From Desulfobacterales bacterium (GTDB taxonomy: Bacteria > Desulfobacterota > Desulfobacteria > Desulfobacterales > JAUCGF01): 8,597 nt of DNA. The translations under genes were made by a program, and so were the position numbers. Below are positions 1 to 7,279 of the stretch, piece after piece. The notes under the pieces were generated by a model that did no database searches, was not told the DNA's origin, and saw only the letters and a program-made list of their open reading frames with translations. Location: NCBI GenBank assembly GCA_029940345.1, contig JAOZRC010000028.1:8980-17576 (forward strand), read 5' to 3'. Every line of letters starts with the position of its first letter. Position 1 is the first letter of the stretch.

Positions 1-249
1 GAACCGGGCGGCGTCAAAGGGTTCATCCGGTGCAACCACATCTATCAAATGATGGGGAACAGCCGCGCGTTCCTGCAACGTCGGTTTGGCCGCGCCAATA
101 TCCATATATTTATACACTTGAATAGAATCGGCGCTGATAATCACACCGCTAAAATGGCGGGCCAGTTTAATCGCGGTTCCGGTTTTACCCACGCCGGTGG
201 AACCGCAAACCACGATAATTTTGGGAGGTTTCCCATTTGCAAGCGTCAA
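1..249 (-). CDS. miaA: tRNA dimethylallyltransferase (MiaA), 5' part, runs off the left edge
   Basis: MiaA transfers a dimethylallyl group to A37 of tRNAs that read codons starting with U. The minus-strand translation gives 83 residues with clear MiaA signatures: the P-loop GSTGVGKT near residues 14-21, then IISADSIQVYKYMDIGAAKP, then VPHHLIDVVAPDEPFDAARF at the window edge. The frame has a TAA stop immediately upstream of GCA-TTG, and no in-frame ATG lies before the P-loop. The start is therefore most likely TTG at 249-247, with AGGA about 9 nt upstream as ribosome binding site. The gene is transcribed away from the kinase cluster. Only the nucleotide-binding N-terminal third is present, and nothing in it suggests damage. 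The family call is very secure; the non-ATG start is an inference from the stop and the Shine-Dalgarno spacing. Confidence 0.93.
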   Translation of the reverse strand, partial: MTLANGKPPKIIVVCGSTGVGKTGTAIKLARHFSGVIISADSIQVYKYMDIGAAKPTLQERAAVPHHLIDVVAPDEPFDAARF

Positions 250-278
250 TGCTTATTATCCTGTAGTAAATAAAATAT

Positions 279-309
279 TTGCATTATGAGCATAATTTCT
301 TTATATAAT
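279..309 (+). promoter_or_regulatory. Candidate sigma-70 promoter for the kinase cluster in the divergent intergenic region
   Basis: The 146-nt gap between miaA and the hybrid kinase is very AT-rich. TTGCAT at 279-284 resembles a -35 box. It is followed by TATATA at 302-307 (17-nt spacer) overlapping TATAAT at 304-309 (19-nt spacer). This would give a leader of roughly 80 nt before the kinase Shine-Dalgarno. AT-rich DNA produces such matches by chance, so this is only a candidate. No clear operator palindrome was seen. Confidence 0.4.
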
Positions 310-383
310 TTTATAACTTTTGAGAACCTTATAACAAATAAACTGAATTTGCAATCTTTCTTAATGGCAATTATGTAAAAGGG

Positions 384-390
384 GGAGGTG
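384..390 (+). promoter_or_regulatory. Strong Shine-Dalgarno pointing to a start upstream of the first ATG
   Basis: GGAGGTG is a near-perfect anti-16S match. It lies 29 nt before the first in-frame ATG (420), too far for normal initiation. It lies 5 nt before an in-frame ATC codon (396-398). Starting there would add the eight residues (M)KKKPTFK, a basic stretch just before the first membrane helix. The site therefore argues for a non-canonical AUC start. Confidence 0.65.
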
Positions 391-419
391 ACAACATCAA
401 AAAAAAACCCACCTTTAAA

Positions 420-2987
420 ATGTTTTTGACGTTTTCTTTTATCATCGTGTCGATTGTTCCTGTCATTTTTACCGGTATTGGCAGCCTGTTAATCATGCCG
501 CACCAACTGGAACAAGATATCAGCGATAAAAACTTTTTCATGGCCAAATCCCTGTCTGATGAAATAGAACGGTTTCTGATAACACCTCGCGCTCTTTTAA
601 ATCAGATCAAAAGCACTCTTGAAATCCGCTCATTATTCGATGATGAGCGTCTCAATGACAATCTTGAGACGATCATTCACTCGCATTCTTTTTTCAATAT
701 GATCCGGATTCTTGATCAGAACGGCGTAATCACTCACCAGGCGCCTTCCGACCGGATGCCTGTGGAAACAAACCAATCCGGCCAGCCTTATGTTCGTAAA
801 ACCTTGAAACATCACCGCTCTTTCATCTCCGACACGTTTATCTCAAAGCAAACCGGTGCACCCACAATGGCCATGACCGCGTCGCTAGAAAAAGGGATGG
901 TGGTCGGCTATCTGGACTTAAGCGTTTTAAATACGATTACGTCTAAAATCAGCGCAGGATTGGACGGTTATGCAGCTATTGTTGACCACACCGGCGTTAC
1001 GATTGCGCATCCCAATCCTGATATAGTGGCGCAAAGATTAGATATAAGCAATTTGGCAATCATTCGTAAGGGGCTGTCAGGCCTGGAAGACACTTTTCAA
1101 TTTATTTTCAATGGAACCAAACAATTGGGCAGTGTCGCGGTTGTACCGTCAACCGGGTGGTTGGTGCTTGTCGCCCAGCCCTTGGAAACGGCGTTTGCAC
1201 CCATTAAACGGGTTAAAACAATTTTTCAGCTCGGCGCAACTTTGGCTATCAGCCTGGCATTGTTAATTTCCCTGATGGTATTGAAAAAAGTTTTAAAACC
1301 GGTATCTCAATTGATAACTACTGCTCAAAAGATTGCCAGCGGGGGTTATAATTTGAAGCCGATGCCTGCAAGCTATTTTGAAATCGACACATTGGCAAAT
1401 GATTTTCAAATCATGGCTAAGGCGATTCAGGATCGCGAAAAAGCGCTTCAGACCAGTAAACAACAATATCAGCAATTGTACGCCGAATCCCGTCGCGGTG
1501 AAGAGCTATACCGTTCCCTGCTGAATTCGTCGGCCGACGCCATTGTTATTTACGACATGGAAGGCAACGCCAAATATATCAGCCCCTCTTTCACCAAAAC
1601 ATTTGGCTGGACGCTGAGTGATGTTAAAAATAAGCGCATCCCGTTTATGCCGGAATCGGAAAGGGAGGCATCCATGGTTGTAATTAAGAAGCTGGTGGAA
1701 AACGGAGAACCCTGCCATATGTTTATCACCAAACGCTATACCAAATCCGGAGACCTGCTGGATATCAGCATCAGCGCCTCCCGTTATTTTGACCATGAGG
1801 GCCTGCCGGCGGGTATGCTTGTGGTTTTGCGTGATATTTCCGAACCCACGAAAATGCGTAAACAACTTCAGCACGCTCTGAAAATGGAAGCCATCGGAAC
1901 TTTGGCCGGCGGAATTGCCCACGATTTTAATAATCTGCTCATGGGCATACAGGGGTATGCGTCTTTAATGCTTTTAAAGCGGGATGCCAACGATCCGGAA
2001 TATCACAAATTAAAAGGCATTGAACGCGCCGTTCAAAGCGGGGCCGACTTAACCAACCAGTTGTTAGGGTTCGCTCGCGGCGGTAAATATGAAGTCAAAC
2101 CCACCAAGCTGAATGAACTGATCAAGAAACAAAATCTGATGTTCGGGCGCACCTGCAAGGAAATCACTATCCACGAAAACTATGAACCTCAACTTCGGAT
2201 TGTGGAAGTAGACCGGCATCAAATCGAACAGGTGCTGCTCAATTTGTATGCCAATGCCAGGCAGGCGATGCCATCAGGCGGCGATCTCTATATACAGACT
2301 CTCAATTTCACTTTGAATGCACGCGATAGTAAATTGTTTAACTGCCAGCCGGGCAAATATGTTAAAATTTCGATTACTGACACCGGTGTCGGAATGGATG
2401 AAAAAACAATCGAAAAAATATTCGATCCGTTTTTCACAACCAAGGAGATGGGCAAAGGCACGGGCATGGGGTTGGCGTCCGCTTATGGCATTATTCACAA
2501 TCATGGCGGTAGTATAACCGTGTACAGCGAAAAAGGCCATGGCGCCACATTCAATATCTGTTTGCCGGCCATCACCCAACCGGTGGCAAAAGAACCTGAT
2601 CTGACCGACAAATTGATTATGGGTGACGGCACGGTGTTGCTGGTGGATGACGAAGAACTTGTTATCACCGCCGGTAAAGAGATGCTTGAAGTGCTGGGTT
2701 ATGAGGCTCTGACGGCAAATTCAGGCGTCCAGGCGTTAGCGCTTTATAAAGAAAACGGCCGCCGGATCGACATTGTTATTTTGGACATGATTATGCCGGG
2801 TATGGGTGGAAGTGAAACATTTAACAAATTGAAAATGATCAACCCTGATGTAAAGGTGATCCTTGCCAGCGGCTACACGCTTAACGAGGAAGCGTCTGCA
2901 ATTATGGCGCGTGGCTGCAACGGATTTATGCACAAGCCGTTTAATCTTAATGTGCTGTCTCAAAAGCTTAACGAAGTTCTAAAATAA
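420..2987 (+). CDS. Membrane hybrid histidine kinase: Cache-like sensor, HAMP, PAS, HisKA, HATPase, REC
   Basis: A sensor kinase that should autophosphorylate in response to an extracytoplasmic signal and pass phosphate to its own receiver or a partner. In 855 residues from the ATG: membrane helix 1 (about 1-26); an extracytoplasmic region of about 240 residues, Cache-like by its size and position; helix 2 (about 268-289); HAMP (about 290-340); a short coiled-coil; PAS (about 361-480). The HisKA H-box has [11 protein letters not shown] with phospho-acceptor His501. The HATPase has the N-box LLNLYANA (Asn612), DTGVGM (654-659), DPFFTTK and GKGTGMGLA. The C-terminal receiver has Asp743/744, phospho-acceptor Asp789 in LDMIMP, Ser817 and Lys839. 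All catalytic residues are present. The coordinates use the first ATG, but the Shine-Dalgarno supports starting at ATC 396, which adds eight residues. It heads the signalling cluster. The ligand cannot be read from the sequence. Confidence 0.93.
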   Translation: MFLTFSFIIVSIVPVIFTGIGSLLIMPHQLEQDISDKNFFMAKSLSDEIERFLITPRALLNQIKSTLEIRSLFDDERLNDNLETIIHSHSFFNMIRILDQNGVITHQAPSDRMPVETNQSGQPYVRKTLKHHRSFISDTFISKQTGAPTMAMTASLEKGMVVGYLDLSVLNTITSKISAGLDGYAAIVDHTGVTIAHPNPDIVAQRLDISNLAIIRKGLSGLEDTFQFIFNGTKQLGSVAVVPSTGWLVLVAQPLETAFAPIKRVKTIFQLGATLAISLALLISLMVLKKVLKPVSQLITTAQKIASGGYNLKPMPASYFEIDTLANDFQIMAKAIQDREKALQTSKQQYQQLYAESRRGEELYRSLLNSSADAIVIYDMEGNAKYISPSFTKTFGWTLSDVKNKRIPFMPESEREASMVVIKKLVENGEPCHMFITKRYTKSGDLLDISISASRYFDHEGLPAGMLVVLRDISEPTKMRKQLQHALKMEAIGTLAGGIAHDFNNLLMGIQGYASLMLLKRDANDPEYHKLKGIERAVQSGADLTNQLLGFARGGKYEVKPTKLNELIKKQNLMFGRTCKEITIHENYEPQLRIVEVDRHQIEQVLLNLYANARQAMPSGGDLYIQTLNFTLNARDSKLFNCQPGKYVKISITDTGVGMDEKTIEKIFDPFFTTKEMGKGTGMGLASAYGIIHNHGGSITVYSEKGHGATFNICLPAITQPVAKEPDLTDKLIMGDGTVLLVDDEELVITAGKEMLEVLGYEALTANSGVQALALYKENGRRIDIVILDMIMPGMGGSETFNKLKMINPDVKVILASGYTLNEEASAIMARGCNGFMHKPFNLNVLSQKLNEVLK

Positions 2988-3059
2988 AGACGGCTGCTTT
3001 CATATTTTTAGGCCAACCTTCGCCCCACTGCATTGTTGACAAGATTCAGAGATGCTATT

Positions 3060-3227
3060 ATGCTGAAAGCACTTGTGAACAGAAATCCAAAAACAGAGAC
3101 ATGTCTGGAATGCCCCATCACGGCGTCAAAAAAAACAGTGCATACGATACACTTCGAACGAAACGGCGGTGTAACCCATTATTACTTGGCAATACGCACG
3201 AATCCGAACACCTCAAGTGACTATTAA
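3060..3227 (+). CDS. Small PAS-like peptide with a Cys-x-x-Cys-Pro motif
   Basis: A 55-residue reading frame from ATG 3060 to TAA 3227, open without a stop from 3012. It contains TCLECPI followed by a stretch ending HYYLAIRTNP. This pattern resembles the second half of certain PAS domains in delta-proteobacterial sensors, where a Cys-rich CxxCP turn precedes the last beta strands. The first half of a PAS fold is absent. It may be a genuine small cysteine-containing signalling protein or the relic of a lost PAS gene. Upstream, AGAG about 8 nt from the ATG is only a weak ribosome binding site. It sits between the hybrid kinase and the response regulator, and its stop is 16 nt before the regulator's start. 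The resemblance was judged by eye, so function is not assigned. Confidence 0.4.
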   Translation: MLKALVNRNPKTETCLECPITASKKTVHTIHFERNGGVTHYYLAIRTNPNTSSDY

Positions 3228-3229
3228 AA

Positions 3230-3235
3230 GGGAGG
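3230..3235 (+). promoter_or_regulatory. Shine-Dalgarno that fixes the response regulator start
   Basis: GGGAGG lies 8 nt before ATG 3244. An in-frame GTG at 3217 would lie upstream of this site and add nine residues before the usual receiver beginning MKNVLIVDDE. The ATG is therefore preferred. Confidence 0.8.
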
Positions 3236-3243
3236 ATTATCGA

Positions 3244-4485
3244 ATGAAAAATGTTTTAATTGTCGATGATGAGGAGCGCTATCTCCTTAGCATCCAAAGC
3301 GGTTTTACGGTTTACAAAAACCAACTGAATATTATTACCGCGGCTAACGGCAAAAAAGCCATTGAAGTTCTTCACTCAGAACCCATTGATCTTGTGGTTA
3401 CGGATTTAAAAATGCCTGAAATGGACGGCTACGAGTTGCTTGCTTATATAGCGTCTCATTTTTCATCTATTCCCACCATCGTTATGACCGCCTTTGGCAC
3501 GGAAGATGCTGAAAGCAAAATAAAGAAGATGGGAACGCTCAAGCTCCTGGAAAAACCGATAGATTTTGATCAATTGGCCGACGCCATTTTTCAGTGCCTT
3601 GAATTGGTAACCCATAAAGGGCAATTGACGGGCATTTCATTGGCCAGTTTCCTTCAGATCATCGAAATGGAGGCCAAAACTTGTCTCCTGGAAATTCAAG
3701 GAGCCGAACCGGAATCCGGCTTGTTCTTTTTTCAAAAAGGAGCGCTTTATAGCGCCCTTTACAAAAACATGAAAGGCGAAAAAGCCGCTCTTGAGATGCT
3801 GAAACTAGGCCCTGTCAAAATCAGCATACGAAAAACGCCTTCCCGTAAAGTTACCAAACAAATATCCACTTCGCTTATGTCATTGCTAATGGATGTCGCC
3901 AAGGACAAAGATGACGCTTTATATGAAGAAACAGGCGAGGATGAAAGCGATGAAATTGAAAATGAAAATGAGGATACGGATGACAAACCGGCAACGCAAC
4001 ACGCAGCCCGGAAAGATTCCGCTGATATGCCTGCGACGCAGCAGGCATCATCGGGGAAGAGACACCCTGACAAGCTCAAAAAAGAGGAAATTGAAAAACA
4101 TATCGTTGAACAGTTGGAAAGATTTAAGGATGTGGACGGTTTTCAGGCCGTCGGCGTTTTTAGCCCCCAAGGTGAATTAGCCAACCAGTTGAATATCTCA
4201 GGGTGTAAGCTGGAAGAAATCGGTGCCTATATTAACGAGATTCTATTGAAAACGCAACGAACCACTGAATTAATCGGCATGGGAAAAAGCCAAATGATTC
4301 ACATTGCCGCTCCGCAGGCTCAAATTATTGTGCGTTGCCTGGACGAAGTCACTGACGCAACCAAGGAGTCGGCAGGAAGCGCCCACATCCACATGGTTCT
4401 TATCCTTGATGTGGATAGCAATCTTGCCATTGGCAAAATGAAACTCAAAGCGGTCATTCAAAAAATTGTCTCTTGCTACCGGTGA
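3244..4485 (+). CDS. Response regulator REC-PATAN(DUF4388)-Roadblock/LC7-like
   Basis: A 413-residue regulator without a DNA-binding domain. Residues 1-120 are a full receiver: Asp8/Asp9, phospho-acceptor Asp54 in VVTDLKMPEMDGYE, Thr82 and Lys104 before Pro105. Residues about 126-200 fit the PATAN/DUF4388 family: GQLTGISLASFLQIIEME, then a two-stranded FFFQKGALYSA turn and the helix GEKAALEML. Residues about 221-275 form an acidic, low-complexity linker with the near-repeat PATQHA / PATQQA. Residues about 279-413 alternate helix and strand (FQAVGVFSPQGEL, then IVRCLDEV, then HMVLILDV) like a Roadblock/LC7 domain, the MglB-type fold that binds Ras-like GTPases. The receiver call is certain, PATAN is strong and Roadblock is inferred from pattern only. 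Output is probably protein-protein contact, for example with an MglA-type GTPase or a motility or cell-organisation complex. The next kinase follows after 25 nt. Confidence 0.88.
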   Translation: MKNVLIVDDEERYLLSIQSGFTVYKNQLNIITAANGKKAIEVLHSEPIDLVVTDLKMPEMDGYELLAYIASHFSSIPTIVMTAFGTEDAESKIKKMGTLKLLEKPIDFDQLADAIFQCLELVTHKGQLTGISLASFLQIIEMEAKTCLLEIQGAEPESGLFFFQKGALYSALYKNMKGEKAALEMLKLGPVKISIRKTPSRKVTKQISTSLMSLLMDVAKDKDDALYEETGEDESDEIENENEDTDDKPATQHAARKDSADMPATQQASSGKRHPDKLKKEEIEKHIVEQLERFKDVDGFQAVGVFSPQGELANQLNISGCKLEEIGAYINEILLKTQRTTELIGMGKSQMIHIAAPQAQIIVRCLDEVTDATKESAGSAHIHMVLILDVDSNLAIGKMKLKAVIQKIVSCYR

Positions 4486-4510
4486 AAACCTGAACCGAAA
4501 GATTCATACG

Positions 4511-5998
4511 ATGCAAAAAAAAATACTGGTGGTGGATGATCATCCCGCAACATTGAAACTGATGACCCATTTTTTGGAGAATGAAGGACATCAGGTTTAT
4601 ACCGCCCTGGATGGCTTTGCCGCATTGGAAATTGTCGGTGCGGTTACGCCGGATATCATTTTTATGGACCTGATTATGCCCAAAATCAGCGGAGACATAT
4701 TGTGTAAAGCCCTCAGAAACATGCCCAACCTGATGGACTGTTACATTGTTATCATATCGGCAGCGGTTGTCGAAAATGAGTTTGACGTAGCAAAAATCGG
4801 CGCTGATGCGTGCATTTCCAAGGGACCTTTTGCCGAAATAATTCCGTATCTTCATAAAGTGATCGGTGAATCTGATTCAGGCCGTAAGCCTGACAAACAA
4901 AAGCCAATATTGAGGCTTGAAGATACCTTTCCCCGGCGGATTACCAAAGAGTTGCTTTCCCAAAATTTTCATCTGAAAACGATCTTGGAAAGTATGTCCG
5001 AAGGTATCCTGGAACTCTATCGTCAAAGAATTATCTATTCAAATGCAGCTGCAGCCAAATTCCTGGGCTCGGCCACCGAAAAACTTTTGGGTGTTTATTT
5101 TGCCGATTTATTCAACCAGGATATGAAACTCAGGATTGAGGCCATTCTGAACTCCCCGACCGAAAGGCCTTTGGAAATAAATGATAACAATTCATTTGAA
5201 CTTCATGGCAAGCATTTAATGATAAGAAAGCATCAGTTAATCGGTGAACCTTCCAGCACCATTGTTATTATCGAAGACGTAACCGAACGTAAACGGATGG
5301 AATCGATTGCGGCGGCAACCAATCTTATGGATAATTTCGGCTACATTTTTTTGGGAATTCGCCATGAACTTGCCAATCCTCTGAACTCTATCAAAATGGC
5401 GCTGACCGTTTTGAAAAGAAATCTGGCTGCCTACCCCCTGGAAACGATAAAAGAATTTGTGGACCGCACCTTGATTGAAACATCACGCATCGAATATCTC
5501 CTCAAATCTCTGAAAACTTTTAATATGTATGAAAGCCTGCAAATTAAGAAAACTCGTTTAGACCATTTTCTGGACAACTTTATCTCTTTGGTTATAGAGG
5601 ATTTTGAAAATAAGGGTATTGAAATCAAAAAAACCGAGGCGCCGGATATTAAATGGATTTACACAGACACCCGTGCCTTGCATCAGGTTTTATTGAACCT
5701 GATGGCAAATGCGGCGGATGCCCTTGGCAACCGCATTGACCCTATGATCAGAATTCATATGCACGAAGTCAATGATCAGATTGAGATACAGGTGGAAGAC
5801 AACGGATGCGGCATCTCCGAAGAAGAGCAGGAAAACCTTTTCAAGCCTTTTTTCACTTCCAAACACCAAGGGACCGGACTGGGGCTTGTGATTGTAAAAA
5901 AAATGTTAGCCAGGATGAACAGCACGATTCACATTAAAAGCCGTCAAAATATCGGCACGACTGTCACCGTTTCAATCCCAACCATAGCGCCAAAATGA
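4511..5998 (+). CDS. Soluble REC-PAS-histidine kinase
   Basis: A 495-residue cytoplasmic kinase with an N-terminal receiver, so it can itself be switched by phosphate from another kinase. Residues 1-120 are REC: Asp9/Asp10, phospho-acceptor Asp53 in FMDLIMP, Ser83 and Lys104. The usual Lys-Pro is replaced by Lys-Gly-Pro, a mild oddity. A PAS domain spans about 153-262. The HisKA box is GIRHELANPLNSIK with His285. The HATPase has LLNLMANAADAL (Asn400), VEDNGCGIS (Gly432, Gly434), FKPFFTSK and GTGLGLVIVKKM. All kinase motifs are intact and there are no membrane helices. The start at 4511 gives MQKKILVVDD, a standard receiver beginning. A TTG 45 nt upstream is in frame but would overlap the preceding gene. 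The ribosome site is weak, which suggests coupling to the response regulator 25 nt upstream. The likely role is a second entry point into the same phosphorelay. Confidence 0.92.
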   Translation: MQKKILVVDDHPATLKLMTHFLENEGHQVYTALDGFAALEIVGAVTPDIIFMDLIMPKISGDILCKALRNMPNLMDCYIVIISAAVVENEFDVAKIGADACISKGPFAEIIPYLHKVIGESDSGRKPDKQKPILRLEDTFPRRITKELLSQNFHLKTILESMSEGILELYRQRIIYSNAAAAKFLGSATEKLLGVYFADLFNQDMKLRIEAILNSPTERPLEINDNNSFELHGKHLMIRKHQLIGEPSSTIVIIEDVTERKRMESIAAATNLMDNFGYIFLGIRHELANPLNSIKMALTVLKRNLAAYPLETIKEFVDRTLIETSRIEYLLKSLKTFNMYESLQIKKTRLDHFLDNFISLVIEDFENKGIEIKKTEAPDIKWIYTDTRALHQVLLNLMANAADALGNRIDPMIRIHMHEVNDQIEIQVEDNGCGISEEEQENLFKPFFTSKHQGTGLGLVIVKKMLARMNSTIHIKSRQNIGTTVTVSIPTIAPK

Positions 5999-6038
5999 CC
6001 GCTGGCGAAATTGTTGCTATTAAACGTTTGTATCCTAT

Positions 6039-6248
6039 TTCTACTTTGGTAAATTAAATTTTGACAGCCATTTTTGTACCTGCGATAGCCAGAATTAGAA
6101 AAACAATTGGCGATATGTAGGGTGGGTGGAGCCTGGCGGAACCCACCATTCGGCAATTTGGCGTCCATATTGGTGGGTTCCGCCAAGCTCCACCCACCCT
6201 TATAGTTGGTCTGTTCAGAAGTCTACATTTCAATTTACCAAAGTAGAA
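6039..6248. repeat. MITE-like unit with 17-bp perfect terminal inverted repeats
   Basis: The left arm at 6039-6055 (TTCTACTTTGGTAAATT) is the exact reverse complement of 6232-6248. A further roughly 10 nt inside the arms pairs imperfectly with a one-base offset. The 210-bp unit encloses a second, unrelated hairpin (6119-6200) near its middle and carries no convincing gene. The structure fits a non-autonomous palindromic element that was itself hit by another repeat. No clear target duplication was seen. Together with the bases on either side, it fills the gap between the second kinase and the kinase pseudogene. Confidence 0.55.
6119..6200. repeat. GGTGGGT-type palindromic hairpin repeat
   Basis: Arms 6119-6148 and 6171-6200 are 30 nt each and complementary except for one C/A opposition (G-U compatible on the other strand), around a 22-nt loop. 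The arms begin AGGGTGGGTGGAG and end GCGGAACCCACCA. Short palindromes of this GGTGGGTT / AACCCACC kind are scattered as REP-like repeats in many bacteria; that comparison is from memory and unsearched. No T-tract follows the right arm, so it is not an obvious intrinsic terminator, though the RNA would fold strongly. Confidence 0.75.
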
Positions 6249-6286
6249 TTAATCAAAAATATGATTAAATTTAGCATCTTTTATAA

Positions 6287-7038
6287 CGACATCGTAACGT
6301 CATACTTGCACCTGATTCCAAAATAACACTTCAAAAAGACCAATACCGCATCATCAAATATCTCGGTTCAGGTGCTTACGGCGTGGTGTGGCAGGCCGAA
6401 CGCATCAGCGACGGCGTCATGGTTGCTGTCAAAACCATCCAAACCCGCAGCCCTGAAAACCGCTCGCCCTATTCCAAATCGTTTCTTGCCAAAATTATTG
6501 TAGTGCAAAACAAGGAGATTAAATTTCTACGCCGGTTGACGCCTCTTTCCCGTTTGACGGCGTTACGCTGATGCGCTGGATTGGATAAATTGCCGCCGCT
6601 TTGAAAACCGTGCATACGCTTCCGGGAAAAACCGGGCGAACCGGGTAAATTCAGCCACCGTGATTTGAAACTTCAAAACGTGCTGGTTAGAGACAACAAT
6701 CTGTACCTGGCCGATTACGGCACGGTTAGCAGTAGTCTGGGTCGCCAAACGGCATAAGATACGGTGATGCCAAGCAATATATCAAACAGCTTAATAGAAA
6801 TCGTTTTGCCGGCTATGATGATTGGCGATTTCCCAAAATAAAAGAATTGATATCCCTGTATACAAACACTAAGCAGAACGGTGATCTGTATATTCATCCG
6901 GTATTTGATGAAACACAACTGTGGTGCTGGAGTTCTGCGTCAGGTTCGTCGGCGGTGGTGATTTTCGTCGATTTCCTCAAACGTATTGTCGTCGGCCGCG
7001 ACTACGACAGCGGCCTCTATGTGCGCGCTGAACAATGA
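6287..7038 (+). pseudogene. Broken Ser/Thr protein kinase fused to a DUF1566 (Lcl C-terminal) domain
   Basis: This is a eukaryotic-type kinase in pieces. Frame A from 6287 (after a TAA, with no start codon before the P-loop) encodes YRIIKYLGSGAYGVVWQAE, then MVAVKTIQT with the ATP Lys and a KEIKFLRRL helix. The region between helix C and the hinge is missing, and the reading shifts to frame B at about 6550: FDGVTLMRWIG, TAA at 6586, then IAAALKTVHTL. At about 6620-6640 it returns to frame A: FSHRDLKLQNVLV and LADYGTV, the catalytic loop and a DYG variant of DFG. The rest of the C-lobe is absent. From about 6736 frame B continues in DUF1566: YGDAKQYIKQLNRNRFAGYD, DWRFPKIKELISL, LWCWSS and a terminal GLYVRAEQ, stop at 7038. 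Lesions are the lost start, one internal stop, three frame changes and at least two deletions. It is almost certainly not a functional kinase. The intact ancestor would be a cytoplasmic kinase with a C-terminal DUF1566 module. Confidence 0.82.
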
Positions 7039-7050
7039 TGGATTATTTGA

Positions 7051-7240
7051 TTATATCACTGTCTGAATTAGGATTAATGGATTACAAGATTACAGGACGA
7101 TGAAGCATAGTGAAAAATGAAGGACGCTAAAAAATAATCCTAAAATCATTTAATCCTGAAAATCCTAATTCAGACAGTGATATAAGGAGCATTGTTTAGT
7201 TTAGGGTATCAGCGGTTCAGACAATTGAAAACAAACAACT
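7051..7240 (+). repeat. Hairpin-plus-tail repeat, copy A
   Basis: Perfect 25-nt inverted arms at 7051-7075 and 7161-7185 contain CACTGTCTGAATTAGGATT. Inside them, GGATT-type units on the left pair imperfectly with AATCC-type units on the right, making one long stem. A 55-nt tail (7186-7240, starting GGAGCATTG) follows directly and recurs in copy B at 47 of 55 positions without gaps. Because the tail is conserved with the hairpin, the repeated unit is hairpin plus tail, about 190 nt. The left boundary may reach 7035. It begins right after the DUF1566 stop and ends just before the hicA promoter. No coding capacity was found. Confidence 0.8.
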
Positions 7241-7243
7241 TCC

Positions 7244-7272
7244 TTGCATTGCGCTTCCATATAAGATATAAT
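7244..7272 (+). promoter_or_regulatory. Sigma-70-type promoter of hicA
   Basis: TTGCAT (7244-7249) and a perfect TATAAT (7267-7272) are separated by exactly 17 nt. A transcript would begin about 7 nt after the -10 box, at about 7279, next to the GTG start at 7280. The mRNA would therefore have almost no leader, which agrees with the absence of a Shine-Dalgarno. It lies 4 nt after the repeat tail. Confidence 0.65.
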
Positions 7273-7279
7273 GTGATCT

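Noticed and set aside
49..273. Plus-strand frame at the left edge
   Set aside because: It lies opposite the clear MiaA N-terminus with its P-loop on the minus strand.
1506..1922. Antisense reading frame of about 138 codons opposite the PAS domain of the hybrid kinase
   Set aside because: The plus strand encodes conserved PAS and HisKA motifs here, and the antisense product has no recognisable domain or ribosome site.
3217..3243. GTG 3217 as start of the response regulator
   Set aside because: It lies upstream of the GGGAGG site, overlaps the small PAS-like frame and adds nine residues not expected before a receiver.
3893..4180. Lys/Arg/Met-rich frame inside the response regulator gene
   Set aside because: It is the shifted reading of the acidic linker region. 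The main frame keeps receiver and PATAN domains before it and an ordered domain after it.
6003..6018. Second possible sigma-54 promoter (TGGCGAAATTGTTGCT) just after the last kinase
   Set aside because: The GG-N10-GC spacing holds but the -24 element lacks the usual TGGCAC, and no gene with a proper start follows, only repeats and a pseudogene.
6119..6200. Intrinsic terminator of the kinase operon
   Set aside because: The hairpin is strong but is not followed by a T-tract, its 30-nt arms are far longer than a terminator stem, and it lies 120 nt past the stop inside another repeat.
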